Shown here: positions 40,957-49,289 of the stretch, in pieces
Layout: each line of letters begins with the position of its first letter
How positions within the stretch are numbered: the stretch's first letter is position 1
From: Lentzea pudingi
GTDB lineage: Bacteria; Actinomycetota; Actinomycetes; Mycobacteriales; Pseudonocardiaceae
Direction of reading: 5' to 3'
Length of the DNA stretch: 64,000 nt
Assembly (NCBI RefSeq): GCF_014646255.1
Contig: NZ_BMNC01000004.1
Coordinates: forward strand, 512,480-576,479
The notes under the pieces: model-generated
The model's database searches: none
Told to the model about the DNA's origin: nothing
Seen by the model: only the letters and a program-made list of their open reading frames with translations
Translations under genes and position numbers: made by a program

Positions 40957-41472
40957 TCACCGCTCGAAGCGGTCGCCCCTGTCACCGCGATCGCCGAACG
41001 GACCGCGCTGGTCGAAGCGGTCGTTGCCGTGATCCGGTCCGCGCTCGCCGCGGTCGTACATCCGCACGTGGCCCGGGCCGCCGCGCTCGTCGAACCGGTC
41101 AGCCGCGATCGCTCCCACGATGCCGCCGCCGAGGACGAGCCCCAGCAGGCCCACGGCGACCAGCTGGGTGGCACGGTGCCGCACGAAACGGCGTCCCCGG
41201 CCAGGGGATGCCGGCACTGCAACCGAAGGGGTCGCCGGTGGTGGGGGCGGTGGTGGCGGCGCGTCCGCCGCCGTGGTCGCCGGTGTGGGTTGCTGCGCCG
41301 CCGGGGCGGGCTCTGGTGCGGCCGGCTGCGCGCCGGCGTTCGGGTGCTGACCGGGCGTGGCCGGTGCTTCGGCCGGCAGCGGGGTCGTCGCCTGGTCCGG
41401 TGCAGGCTGGGCGGCCTGCGGTTCGTCGCGTGACGGCTCCCGCGGTGGAGGCGTCTGTCCCTGCTCGCTCAT
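40957..41472 (-). CDS. Proline-rich single-pass membrane protein
   Basis: The product is 171 aa. Residues 1-95 are Pro/Ala-rich and probably disordered, including eight consecutive prolines at 72-79. Basic residues (GRGRRFVRHR) precede one membrane helix at about 103-124 (LVAVGLLGLVLGGGIVGAIA). The outside part is about 47 aa, Gly/Asp/Arg-rich (DRFDQRGPFGDRGDRGDRFE). The orientation is Pro-rich segment inside. No domain is recognised; function unknown. It starts in an ATGA overlap with the upstream 104-aa gene. Confidence 0.75.
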   Translation of the reverse strand: MSEQGQTPPPREPSRDEPQAAQPAPDQATTPLPAEAPATPGQHPNAGAQPAAPEPAPAAQQPTPATTAADAPPPPPPPPATPSVAVPASPGRGRRFVRHRATQLVAVGLLGLVLGGGIVGAIAADRFDERGGPGHVRMYDRGERGPDHGNDRFDQRGPFGDRGDRGDRFER

Positions 41473-41783
41473 GTCCTCAACGATGCGCCGCTCGACTGAG
41501 CTGGGGCTGACAGCCACCTGTTCGTTTCCTGAAGTCCGGAAGGATCGCGCCTGGAGTTCAGGACGGGCCTGGAACCAGCGAAAACGTGCCGCTGGTCGGC
41601 GTAGGTCGCGCCGAAGTGCTCGGCGTCGAGGACGCCGCTCCACAGGAAGTGCAGCGTGGTGCGCGTGCCGTTGCGGGCGTCGCGGCGGGCGTAGTGGTCG
41701 CGCAGATCGGCGTAGAGCAGGCGCAGTTCGTCCCGGTTGGACTCGGTGAGGCGGACCGGGCATTCGACGACCAGGTCGGACAT
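41469..41783 (-). CDS. Hypothetical protein, 104 aa
   Basis: The product starts at ATG 41783 (GGAG 7 nt upstream) and reads MSDLVVECPVRLTESNRDEL, then LRLLYADLRDHYARRDARNG, with many Arg/Asp. It has no signal peptide or membrane helix. The last 25 residues are Ser/Ala-rich. I do not recognise the family. The ATGA overlap with the proline-rich membrane protein gene suggests the two are made together. Confidence 0.6.
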   Translation of the reverse strand: MSDLVVECPVRLTESNRDELRLLYADLRDHYARRDARNGTRTTLHFLWSGVLDAEHFGATYADQRHVFAGSRPVLNSRRDPSGLQETNRWLSAPAQSSGASLRT

Positions 41784-41923
41784 GTCGGTGCTCCATTCGG
41801 CGGGCCGGGAGACAACAGAGTGCTCGCCCCCGGTGCTCGGACGCATCCGAAAAACCACTCAGAAGCGTGTACGTAGGTGTCGCCGCGAGAATCCGCTTGC
41901 ACGGACCGGCTTCAATCGGAGGC

Positions 41924-42415
41924 ATGGAACTCGTACCCCTGCGCAAGGAGTTCGCCGTCGCGATGGCCGCGGTCCGGCCGAACGACGACGAGGTCAACCG
42001 GTTCACCGGTACTCACGGGACGTTCACGCTCGAGGATTACGAGGCGTACATCGAACGCACGCTGAACGATCCGAACCGCTACACGCGTGCGATAACGGAG
42101 GACGGCGAGTTCCTCGGCGAGGTCGTTCTCACCATCAATCCGCACAACCGGTCAGCGGGCCTCCGGATCGCGTTGTGGGACGACTTCGGCAAGGGATACG
42201 GCTCCGCCGCCATCCGGCACGTCCTGGACCACGCGTTCGGTGAGCGGAACCTGCACCGGGTCGATCTGGAGGTGTACGACTTCAACGACCGGGCGATCCA
42301 CGTCTACAAGAAGCTGGGCTTCCGCGAGGAGGGCCGGTTGCGGGACGCCCTGCTCTGGGACGGCGTCTTCCACGACGCGATCGTCATGTCCATCTTGAGC
42401 ACCGATAACATCTGA
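41924..42415 (+). CDS. GNAT family N-acetyltransferase
   Basis: The product is 163 aa. The acetyl-CoA site is seen in GEFLGEVVLTINPHNRSAGLRIAL, then WDDFGKGYGSAAIRHVLDHAF (the R/QxxGxG/A loop equivalent) and HVYKKLGFREEGRLRDAL. It resembles RimJ/RimL-type acetyltransferases. GGAGG lies only 1 nt from ATG 41924, so initiation may be leaderless; a GTG at 41867 would add 19 unlikely residues. The target (protein N-terminus, antibiotic or small amine) is unknown. Confidence 0.85.
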   Translation: MELVPLRKEFAVAMAAVRPNDDEVNRFTGTHGTFTLEDYEAYIERTLNDPNRYTRAITEDGEFLGEVVLTINPHNRSAGLRIALWDDFGKGYGSAAIRHVLDHAFGERNLHRVDLEVYDFNDRAIHVYKKLGFREEGRLRDALLWDGVFHDAIVMSILSTDNI

Positions 42416-42448
42416 TCGCAATCACCATCTTCGAACGTAGGAGTCACC

Positions 42449-44497
42449 GTGTCCGAGTCGCGCCCAGCAGTCGCCCAGAACCCGCCGCGCGTGGTGGTTC
42501 CGGCTGGGACGACGGCGGGCACGGCCGTGCGCGAGGCCGGCCTGCCGGGCAAGGGTTCCGACGCGATCGTCGTCGTGCGCGACGCCGAGGGCCACCTGCG
42601 CGACCTGTCGTGGGTCCCGCAGGTCGACGTCGAGGTCGAGGCCGTCGCCGCCGACACCGAGGACGGCCGCAGCGTCGTCCGCCACTCCGCCGCGCACGTG
42701 CTGGCGCAGGCCGTGCAGCAGCAGTTCCCCGACGCCAAGCTCGGCATCGGCCCGCCCGTGAAGGACGGCTTCTACTACGACTTCCAGGTCGAGAAGCCCT
42801 TCACGCCCGAGGACCTGCAGGCGCTCGAGAAGCGCATGAAGCAGATCATCAAGTCCTCGCAGCGGTTCTCGCGCCGGGTCGTCGAGTCGGTCGACTCCGC
42901 GAAGACCGAGCTCGCGTCGGAGCCGTTCAAGCTGGAGCTCGTCGACATCAAGAGCGACGTCGACACCAGCGAGGTCATGGAGGTCGGCGGCGGCGAGCTG
43001 ACGATCTACGACAACCTCGACCCGCGCTCCGGTGAGCAGGTCTGGGGCGACCTGTGCCGCGGCCCGCACGTGCCGACCACCAAGCACATCCCGGCGTTCA
43101 AGCTGACCCGCGTGGCCGCCGCGTACTGGCGCGGCAACGAGAACAACCCGCAGCTGCAGCGCATCTACGGCACCGCGTGGGAGTCGCAGGAGGCGCAGGA
43201 CGCGTACCTGGAGCGCCTGGCGGAGGCCGAGCGCCGCGACCACCGCAAGCTCGGCGTGGAGCTCGACCTGTTCTCGTTCCCGGACGAGATCGGCTCCGGC
43301 CTCGTGGTGTTCCACCCCAAGGGCGGCATCATCCGCAAGGCGATGGAGGACTACTCCCGCCAGCGGCACACCGAGGCGGGCTACGAGTTCGTCTACTCGC
43401 CGCACATCACCAAGGGCAAGCTGTTCGAGGTCTCCGGTCACCTGGACTGGTACAAGGACGGCATGTACCCGGCGATGCACCTCGACGCCGAGTTCAACGA
43501 GGACGGCACGGTCCGCAAGCCGGGCCAGGACTACTACCTCAAGCCGATGAACTGCCCGTTCCACGACCTGATCTTCAAGGCGCGCGGCCGTTCCTACCGC
43601 GAGCTGCCGCTGCGCATGTTCGAGTTCGGCGGCGTCTACCGGTACGAGAAGTCCGGCGTGGTGCACGGCCTGACCCGCGTGCGCGGCATGACGCAGGACG
43701 ACGCGCACATCTTCTGCTCGCGCGACCAGGTCCGCGACGAGCTGAAGTCGCTGCTGACGTTCGTGCTGGACCTGCTGCGCGACTACGGTCTCGACGACTT
43801 CTACCTGGAGCTCTCCACCAAGAACCCGCAGAAGTTCGTCGGCCCGGACGACATCTGGGAGGAGGCGACCGCGACGCTCGCCTCCGTGGCCGAGGAGTCC
43901 GGCCTGGACCTCGTGCCGGACCCCGGTGGCGCCGCGTTCTACGGCCCGAAGATCTCGGTGCAGTGCCGTGACGCGCTCGGCCGCACCTGGCAGATGTCGA
44001 CCATCCAGCTCGACTTCAACCTGCCGGAGAAGTTCGAACTGGAGTACACCGGTCCGGACGGCTCGCGCCAGCGCCCGGTCATGATCCACCGCGCGCTGTT
44101 CGGTTCGGTCGAGCGCTTCTTCGGCGTGCTGACCGAGCACTACGCGGGCGCGTTCCCGGCGTGGCTCGCGCCGGTGCAGGTCATGGGCATCCCGGTGACG
44201 GCCGAGAACGCCGACCACCTGTTCGCGGTGCGCGAGGTGCTGCGCGAGCAGGGCATCCGCGTCGACGTCGACGCCTCGGACGACCGCATGCAGAAGAAGA
44301 TCCGCAACCACACCATGCAGAAGGTGCCGTTCATGCTCCTGGCAGGCGCCAAGGACGTGGAGGCGAACGCGGTGTCGTTCCGGTTCCGCGACGGCACGCA
44401 GATCAACGGCGTGCCGGTGGAGCGGGCCGTCGAGCAGATCGTCGAGTGGGTGCGGCGCCGTGAGAACGCCTCGCCCACGGCGGAACTGCTCTCGTGA
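42449..44497 (+). CDS. thrS: Threonyl-tRNA synthetase
   Basis: The product is 682 aa, full length. It has an N-terminal TGS domain, the editing domain with HSAAHVLAQAVQQQF, class II core motifs (MNCPFHDLIFK with the zinc Cys, FEFGGVYRYEKSGVVHGLTRVRG, PVMIHRALFGSVERF) and a C-terminal anticodon-binding domain. The TAGGAG site lies close to the GTG start. The 33-bp upstream gap is too short for a T-box. Gene order from here to 50236 follows M. tuberculosis Rv2614c to Rv2609c. Confidence 0.97.
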   Translation: MSESRPAVAQNPPRVVVPAGTTAGTAVREAGLPGKGSDAIVVVRDAEGHLRDLSWVPQVDVEVEAVAADTEDGRSVVRHSAAHVLAQAVQQQFPDAKLGIGPPVKDGFYYDFQVEKPFTPEDLQALEKRMKQIIKSSQRFSRRVVESVDSAKTELASEPFKLELVDIKSDVDTSEVMEVGGGELTIYDNLDPRSGEQVWGDLCRGPHVPTTKHIPAFKLTRVAAAYWRGNENNPQLQRIYGTAWESQEAQDAYLERLAEAERRDHRKLGVELDLFSFPDEIGSGLVVFHPKGGIIRKAMEDYSRQRHTEAGYEFVYSPHITKGKLFEVSGHLDWYKDGMYPAMHLDAEFNEDGTVRKPGQDYYLKPMNCPFHDLIFKARGRSYRELPLRMFEFGGVYRYEKSGVVHGLTRVRGMTQDDAHIFCSRDQVRDELKSLLTFVLDLLRDYGLDDFYLELSTKNPQKFVGPDDIWEEATATLASVAEESGLDLVPDPGGAAFYGPKISVQCRDALGRTWQMSTIQLDFNLPEKFELEYTGPDGSRQRPVMIHRALFGSVERFFGVLTEHYAGAFPAWLAPVQVMGIPVTAENADHLFAVREVLREQGIRVDVDASDDRMQKKIRNHTMQKVPFMLLAGAKDVEANAVSFRFRDGTQINGVPVERAVEQIVEWVRRRENASPTAELLS

Positions 44498-45042
44498 CGC
44501 CTGAGTACTCCTCGCAGGACGGTGTGGGGGTCCCGGACGCGTTGCAGCGCCTGTGGACCCCGCACCGCCTGTCGTACGTGCAGGGCGCGGGCAAGGCCGA
44601 CGGCGACGAGCCCGCCGGCTGCCCGTTCTGCCGCGTGGTGGAGCTGTCCGACTCCGACGGTCTGATCATCGCGCGCGGGGCGGAGGTCTTCGCGCTGCTG
44701 AACCTGTACCCGTACAATCCCGGTCACCTGATGGTGCTGCCGTACCGGCACGTGGCGGACTACACCGAGCTGACCACGTCCGAGGTGGCCGAGCTCGGCG
44801 CGTTCACGCAGAGGGCCATGAAGGTCGCGCGGCACGTGGCGTCGCCGCACGGGTTCAACATCGGCATGAACCAGGGCGTCGTCGCCGGTGCCGGGATCGC
44901 CGCCCACCTGCACCAGCACGTGGTGCCGCGGTGGGGCGGGGACGCGAACTTCATGCCGGTCGTCGGGCACACCAAGGTGCTGCCGCAGCTCCTGGGGGAG
45001 ACCCGTCAGCTGCTGGCGGACGGCTGGAAGGCCGTCGACTGA
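44494..45042 (+). CDS. HIT domain protein (Ap4A phosphorylase-like)
   Basis: The product is 182 aa. The histidine triad is HLHQHVVPRW, with EVFALLNLYPYNPGHLMVLPYRHVADY as the nucleotide-binding part. A CPFC motif (GCPFCRVVE) is shared with mycobacterial Rv2613c, an Ap4A phosphorylase; that identification is by synteny and family. It starts in a GTGA overlap with thrS. Confidence 0.92.
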   Translation: MTPEYSSQDGVGVPDALQRLWTPHRLSYVQGAGKADGDEPAGCPFCRVVELSDSDGLIIARGAEVFALLNLYPYNPGHLMVLPYRHVADYTELTTSEVAELGAFTQRAMKVARHVASPHGFNIGMNQGVVAGAGIAAHLHQHVVPRWGGDANFMPVVGHTKVLPQLLGETRQLLADGWKAVD

Positions 45043-45098
45043 TCGCTTAACGGTGCTTATCTGTTGACTTTCGATAGGTTGCAGGCGAGGCTGTAGGC

Positions 45099-45278
45099 AT
45101 GCCTCGCCTGTTGCTGCCGTTGATCGGCTGTCTCCTGCTCGCCGCGCTCGGCGTCGGCGCTCTCATGTACGCCCAGCACGACGACGCTCCGGGACTCGGG
45201 CTCATCGCGTTCGTGCTGATTTTCGGTGCCATCGCTCTCGCTGTTCGCGCGGTATTGCGGGCTAAACGAGGCGTTTAG
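45099..45278 (+). CDS. Small two-helix membrane protein, 59 aa
   Basis: The ATG at 45099 opens a 59-codon frame, MPRLLLPLIGCLLLAALGVG, with helix 1 at about residues 4-23. A short loop AQHDDAPG follows, then helix 2 (LGLIAFVLIFGAIALAVRAVL), ending RAKRGV. Codon use is GC-rich at third positions as in its neighbours. It falls between the HIT gene and the XRE regulator, where mycobacteria have no gene. A TTGACT at 45064-45069 could be its -35 element. Function unknown. Confidence 0.65.
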   Translation: MPRLLLPLIGCLLLAALGVGALMYAQHDDAPGLGLIAFVLIFGAIALAVRAVLRAKRGV

Positions 45279-45556
45279 TCGGCGTGTCCGTGATTGAAAG
45301 CCGTACTAATTCTTGGACAAAAGAGTGACAAAAACCACTCGCGTTGTCCGAGGTGGACAATCAAGCCGGTTTCCACGCGGTGCGGAATAGCTTTCGGTTA
45401 CATCTTTCGGGTGCATTTCTCCAGTCGATCGAGACGTAACACCAGCACAAAGCGATTCCAGGTAGGTGAGATCACCCACCTGGAGGTGTCAACTGCGAGC
45501 CAAGTCCCCGCCTATGGCCGATCGTCTCACCGTGTGCGAATGGTTACGGTGCGAAC
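45279..45556. promoter_or_regulatory. Regulatory region of the XRE regulator with a 26-bp near-perfect palindrome
   Basis: The 278-bp gap is comparatively AT-rich. CCAGGTAGGTGA (45458-45469), two bases, then TCACCCACCTGG (45472-45483) form a dyad with one mismatch, 74 bp before the XRE start. Upstream are TTGTCC-N5-GGACAA (45344-45360), another GGACAA (45315-45320), and GAGTG-N8-CACTC (45323-45340). Several sites of this kind point to an autoregulated, possibly switch-like promoter. Confidence 0.55.
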
Positions 45557-46396
45557 ATGACCGCACCTGAGCGTTCGCGATTAGCGAGAGAGCGGCTTTC
45601 GCGTGAACTACGCCGGTTGCGCACCGAGGCGAAGATGACCGGCACGGCCACCGCCCGTGCCACCGGGATGAGCCAGTCAAAGCTGTCGAAGATCGAGAAC
45701 GGCATGCTGCTCCCGTCCGTGACGGACGTGGAGCGTCTCGTGGCGGAACTGGCCGCCGCGAGAGAGACGCGCATCGAACTGGTCGAACTCGCCAAGTCGC
45801 TGCACGCCGAGGCGGAAACTCGCCGAGTCGTGCTGCACCGAGGAGCGCACCGCCACCAGCAGACGATCAGCCGCGTGGAGGCGCGGGCCGCGACGTCGAG
45901 GTTCTTCCAGGTCAACCTGGTACCCGCGCTGTTGCAGTCCGAGCCCTACCTGCGGACCGTGCTGGGGACGATGCCGCACTCGGAGCAGGAGGCCGCGGTA
46001 GCCGCCCTGCGCACCCGCCGTTCCCGCATGGACGACCTGGCGAAGCAGTTCGTGTTCGTGCTCTCCGAAGCCGCACTCCGGTGGCGGATGGGCCCGGCCG
46101 AACTGATGGCGGAACAGGTGGAACACCTGGCCGCGATCCAGCGCCGCCCGAACGTCCGCCTGGGCGTGGTGCCGTGGTCGGCCGACGCGAACGTCGTCGC
46201 CCTGCACGGGTTCCACATCTACGACGAACGAGTCGTCACGGTCAGCGTGCTGACCGGCAACGCCACCATCACCGACCCGTTGGACGTGCGGGAGTACCTC
46301 GCGTTGTTCGGGCGGCTGGAGCGGCTGGCGGTGCGAGGGGAGGAGTTGCAGGGGTTGCTGAAGCGCATCGCCGAGGACCACCGCCGGCTCGGGTAG
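45557..46396 (+). CDS. XRE family regulator with DUF5753 domain
   Basis: The product is 279 aa. The helix-turn-helix is near residues 15-60 (LRTEAKMTGTATARATGMSQSKLSKIENGMLLP). DUF5753 follows with FQVNLVPALLQSEPYLRTVLG, FVFVLSEAALRWRMGP and VRLGVVPWSADANVVALHGFHIYD. No DUF397 partner is adjacent. It separates the HIT gene from pgsA in an otherwise conserved locus, which suggests insertion. Confidence 0.9.
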   Translation: MTAPERSRLARERLSRELRRLRTEAKMTGTATARATGMSQSKLSKIENGMLLPSVTDVERLVAELAAARETRIELVELAKSLHAEAETRRVVLHRGAHRHQQTISRVEARAATSRFFQVNLVPALLQSEPYLRTVLGTMPHSEQEAAVAALRTRRSRMDDLAKQFVFVLSEAALRWRMGPAELMAEQVEHLAAIQRRPNVRLGVVPWSADANVVALHGFHIYDERVVTVSVLTGNATITDPLDVREYLALFGRLERLAVRGEELQGLLKRIAEDHRRLG

Positions 46397-46678
46397 CCCG
46401 CCGGTGTGAGTTCCGGGGGAGAGCTGAGGAGAGGGGTCGGGCGGGCTGTTTGCGGGTGCCGGGTGCACCTGACGGCCCGCCTCCGGCTTGACCGCAGGGC
46501 CTGCTCCCGTGTCCCGCCTGTGGAACGTCGCGGTGTCGGCTCGCCGGACGTTGCCGAGGACGAGTTCCCGCGGTCAAGACCCGTCAGCGGTCGCTTCACG
46601 CGCACGCCGTGGGTGTCCCGTGTTCCTCGCTTACCCGCGGAACGCCTGTTTCACCAGTCCAGCTAGGCTGCGACTGCC
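46397..46678. promoter_or_regulatory. Intergenic region upstream of pgsA
   Basis: No gene is supported in these 282 bp. A loose stem GGCGGGC/GCCCGCC (46440-46446 with 46475-46481) may end the XRE transcript. On the plus strand TAGGCT at 46664-46669 is a good -10 element, 9 bp before the pgsA ATG with no ribosome site. pgsA and the genes after it may therefore start as a leaderless transcript independent of thrS. Confidence 0.45.
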
Positions 46679-47281
46679 ATGCTGAACATCTTCGCTCGCG
46701 CGTCCGTCTCGCGCGTCACCGATCCGATCGGGGCGTGGCTGCTGGCGCGTGGCCTCACGCCCAACGCCGTGACCGTGGGCGGCACGATCGGTGCCGTCGC
46801 GAGTGCGCTGTGGTTCATTCCCCGCGGGCAGCTGTTCCTGGGCTGTGCGCTGGTGGCGTTCTTCGTGCTGCTCGACCTCCTCGACGGGGCCATGGCCCGC
46901 GCGCAGGGGCCTACGCGGTTCGGGGCCGTGCTCGACGCCACCTGTGACCGCATCGCGGACGGGGCGTTGTTCGCGGCGCTCACCTGGTACGCGTTCGACA
47001 CCGGGAACCGGTGGACGGCGGCGGCCGGGTTCATCTGCCTCGTGGCCTCGCAGGTCATCTCGTACGTCAAGGCTCGTGCCGACGCGTCCGGGCTCAACGC
47101 GGACGGCGGGCTGGCCGAGCGGGCCGAGCGGTTCATCGTCGCGCTCGTCGGGGCCGGGGTGCAGGGGCTGGGTGTGCCGTACCTGATGGACATCTCGCTG
47201 TGGCTGCTCGCGGCCATGACGGTCGTGACGGTGCTGCAGCGGATCCTTGCCGTGGCCAAGTCGGCGCGGGAGGCCGCGTGA
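46679..47281 (+). CDS. pgsA: Phosphatidylinositol phosphate synthase (CDP-alcohol phosphatidyltransferase)
   Basis: The product is 200 aa with about six membrane helices. The CDP-alcohol phosphotransferase motif is complete: Asp66, Asp69-Gly70, Ala73-Arg74, Gly82, Asp86 and Asp90 (DLLDGAMARAQ, FGAVLDATCD). Following mycobacterial Rv2612c, it makes phosphatidylinositol phosphate from CDP-diacylglycerol and inositol phosphate, the base of PIM lipids. It overlaps the acyltransferase gene by 4 bp. Confidence 0.93.
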   Translation: MLNIFARASVSRVTDPIGAWLLARGLTPNAVTVGGTIGAVASALWFIPRGQLFLGCALVAFFVLLDLLDGAMARAQGPTRFGAVLDATCDRIADGALFAALTWYAFDTGNRWTAAAGFICLVASQVISYVKARADASGLNADGGLAERAERFIVALVGAGVQGLGVPYLMDISLWLLAAMTVVTVLQRILAVAKSAREAA

Positions 47282-48180
47282 ACCTCGCGACCCTCGGGTA
47301 CAGCGCCGGGTGGCGGCTCATTCGCCTGCTGCCGGAGTCGTGGGCGCGCGGGTTGTTCCGGGCCGGCGCCGACTACGCGGTCAAGCGTGGTGGCGCGAGC
47401 ATCGAGCAGTTGCGCACGAACCTGAAGCGGGTCGTGCCGCAGGCCGGTGAGGACGAGCTCGACGAACTGGTGCGCGACTCGCTGCGGTCGTACGCGCGGT
47501 ACTGGTGCGAGGCGTTCCGCCTGCCGTCGATGGACCTCGAGGCGGCGTACGAGAAGTGCGACTCGCAAGTGTCCGGCGTGGAGAACCTGGACGCGGCGCT
47601 CGCGAACGGCACCGGCGCGGTCGTCGCGCTGCCGCACAGCGGCAACTGGGACATGGCGGGCGTCTGGCTCGTCGGCCACTCCGGCACGTTCACGACGGTC
47701 GCCGAGCGGCTCAAGCCCGAGTCGCTGTACCGCAAGTTCGTGGAGTTCCGCGAGACGCTCGGCTTCGAGGTGCTGCCGCTCAACGGCGGCGACCGTCCAC
47801 CCGCGACGGTGCTGGCCGAACGCCTGCGCGCCAACAAGGTCGTGTGCCTGCTGGCGGACCGGGACCTGACGTCGTCGGGCGTGCCCGTGACGTTCTTCGG
47901 CGAGCAGACCATGATGCCCGCGGGTCCCGCGCACCTGGCCTCGACGACGGGGGCCGCGCTGCTGCCGGTCGGCTGCTGGTTCACCGGCGACGGCTGGCAC
48001 TTCCGCATCCACCCGCCGATCAAGGTGAGCACCGTCCAGGCCGCCACGCAGGCCATCGCGGACGTGTTCGCCGCCGACATCGCCGCGCACCCGGCCGACT
48101 GGCACATGCTGCAGAAGCTCTGGCTCGCCGACCTGCCGGAGAGCCGCCGCGCCGCCCTGGCCAGGAGGCTCGCGCGGTGA
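47278..48180 (+). CDS. patA: Phosphatidylinositol mannoside acyltransferase
   Basis: The product is 300 aa, a member of the HtrB/LpxL-like lysophospholipid acyltransferases. The catalytic HSGNWD box is in ALPHSGNWDMAG (HxxxxD/E), followed by LADRDLTSSGVPVTFFGE. It matches Rv2611c in position and sequence type, which acylates the mannose of PIM1/PIM2. GTG 47278 overlaps the pgsA stop (GTGA). Confidence 0.9.
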   Translation: MNLATLGYSAGWRLIRLLPESWARGLFRAGADYAVKRGGASIEQLRTNLKRVVPQAGEDELDELVRDSLRSYARYWCEAFRLPSMDLEAAYEKCDSQVSGVENLDAALANGTGAVVALPHSGNWDMAGVWLVGHSGTFTTVAERLKPESLYRKFVEFRETLGFEVLPLNGGDRPPATVLAERLRANKVVCLLADRDLTSSGVPVTFFGEQTMMPAGPAHLASTTGAALLPVGCWFTGDGWHFRIHPPIKVSTVQAATQAIADVFAADIAAHPADWHMLQKLWLADLPESRRAALARRLAR

Positions 48181-49289
48181 AGGTAGGCATCGTCTGCCCG
48201 TACTCGTTCGACGTGCCGGGAGGAGTGCAGGCGCACGTCGTCGACCTCGCGCGCGCCCTCATCGGCCTCGGGCACGACGTGAACGTCTTCGCGCCGGCCG
48301 ACGACGACCAGGCGCTGCCGCCGTTCGTCACCTCCGCGGGCCGCGCCGTCGCCATTCCCTACAACGGCTCCGTGGCACGCCTGAGCTTCGGCCCCGTCTC
48401 GTACGCGCGGGTCCGCCGCTGGATCGACGAGCACCAGTTCGACGTCCTGCACCTGCACGAACCGACGGCGCCGTCCCTGTCGTTCCTGGCACTGGTGGTC
48501 GCGGACGGCCCGATCGTCGTCACCTTCCACACCTCGACGCCGCGCTCCAAGATCCTGTCGGCGTTCCAGCCCGTGCTGCAGCCGTTCCTGGAGAAGGTCA
48601 CCGCCCGCATCGCCGTCTCCGCACTCGCGCGGCGCGTCCAGGTCGAGCACCTCGGCGGCGACGCGGTGGAGATCCCGAACGGCGTCGACGTCGACTTCTT
48701 CGCCTCCGCGTCCACTTTGGACGGCTACCCGCGCTCGGGCGGCACGATCGGCTTCGTCGGCCGCTACGACGAACCGCGAAAGGGCATGCCGATCCTGTGG
48801 GAGGCGTTCGGCCTGATCGCCGACGAGTTCCCGGACCTGCGCCTGCTCGTCGTGGGCCGCGGCGAGACCCCGTTCGAGGGCCCTCACGCCGACCGCGTCG
48901 ACCTGCTCGGCCAGGTCAGCGACGAGGACAAGGCCCGCATGCTGCGCTCGCTCGACGTCTACGTCGCCCCGAACACCGGCGGCGAGTCGTTCGGCATCAT
49001 CCTGACCGAGGCCATGTCCGCCGGCACCGCCGTGGTGGCGAGTGATCTCGACGCGTTCCGCCGCGTGCTGGACGACGGCAAGGCGGGCGCGCTGTTCCCG
49101 GTCGGCGACGCACATGCCCTGGCCGACGCGCTGCGTTCGGTGCTGCGTGACTCGGCCCTGCGCGCCGAGTACGTCGACATCGCCTCTCAGCGGGTGCAGG
49201 CCTTCGACTGGTCCGTCGTCGCGAGCCAGGTGCTGCGGGTCTACGAGACCGCCATCGCCGCAGACCCGCGCCGGGTGAGCGAGGCATGA
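48177..49289 (+). CDS. pimA: Phosphatidylinositol alpha-mannosyltransferase (GT4)
   Basis: The product is 370 aa. The N-terminal Rossmann motif SFDVPGGVQAHVVDLARAL, HLHEPTAPSLS, VGRYDEPRKGM and the GT4 signature ESFGIILTEAMSAGT (Glu-x7-Glu) are present. It transfers the first mannose from GDP-mannose to phosphatidylinositol at the membrane. The start is GTG 48177, with AGGAGG 8 nt upstream and a GTGA overlap. Confidence 0.95.
   Translation: MKVGIVCPYSFDVPGGVQAHVVDLARALIGLGHDVNVFAPADDDQALPPFVTSAGRAVAIPYNGSVARLSFGPVSYARVRRWIDEHQFDVLHLHEPTAPSLSFLALVVADGPIVVTFHTSTPRSKILSAFQPVLQPFLEKVTARIAVSALARRVQVEHLGGDAVEIPNGVDVDFFASASTLDGYPRSGGTIGFVGRYDEPRKGMPILWEAFGLIADEFPDLRLLVVGRGETPFEGPHADRVDLLGQVSDEDKARMLRSLDVYVAPNTGGESFGIILTEAMSAGTAVVASDLDAFRRVLDDGKAGALFPVGDAHALADALRSVLRDSALRAEYVDIASQRVQAFDWSVVASQVLRVYETAIAADPRRVSEA

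Noticed and set aside
42416..42448. Possible T-box or leader upstream of thrS
   Set aside because: Only 33 bp separate the acetyltransferase stop from the thrS start, too short for a T-box.
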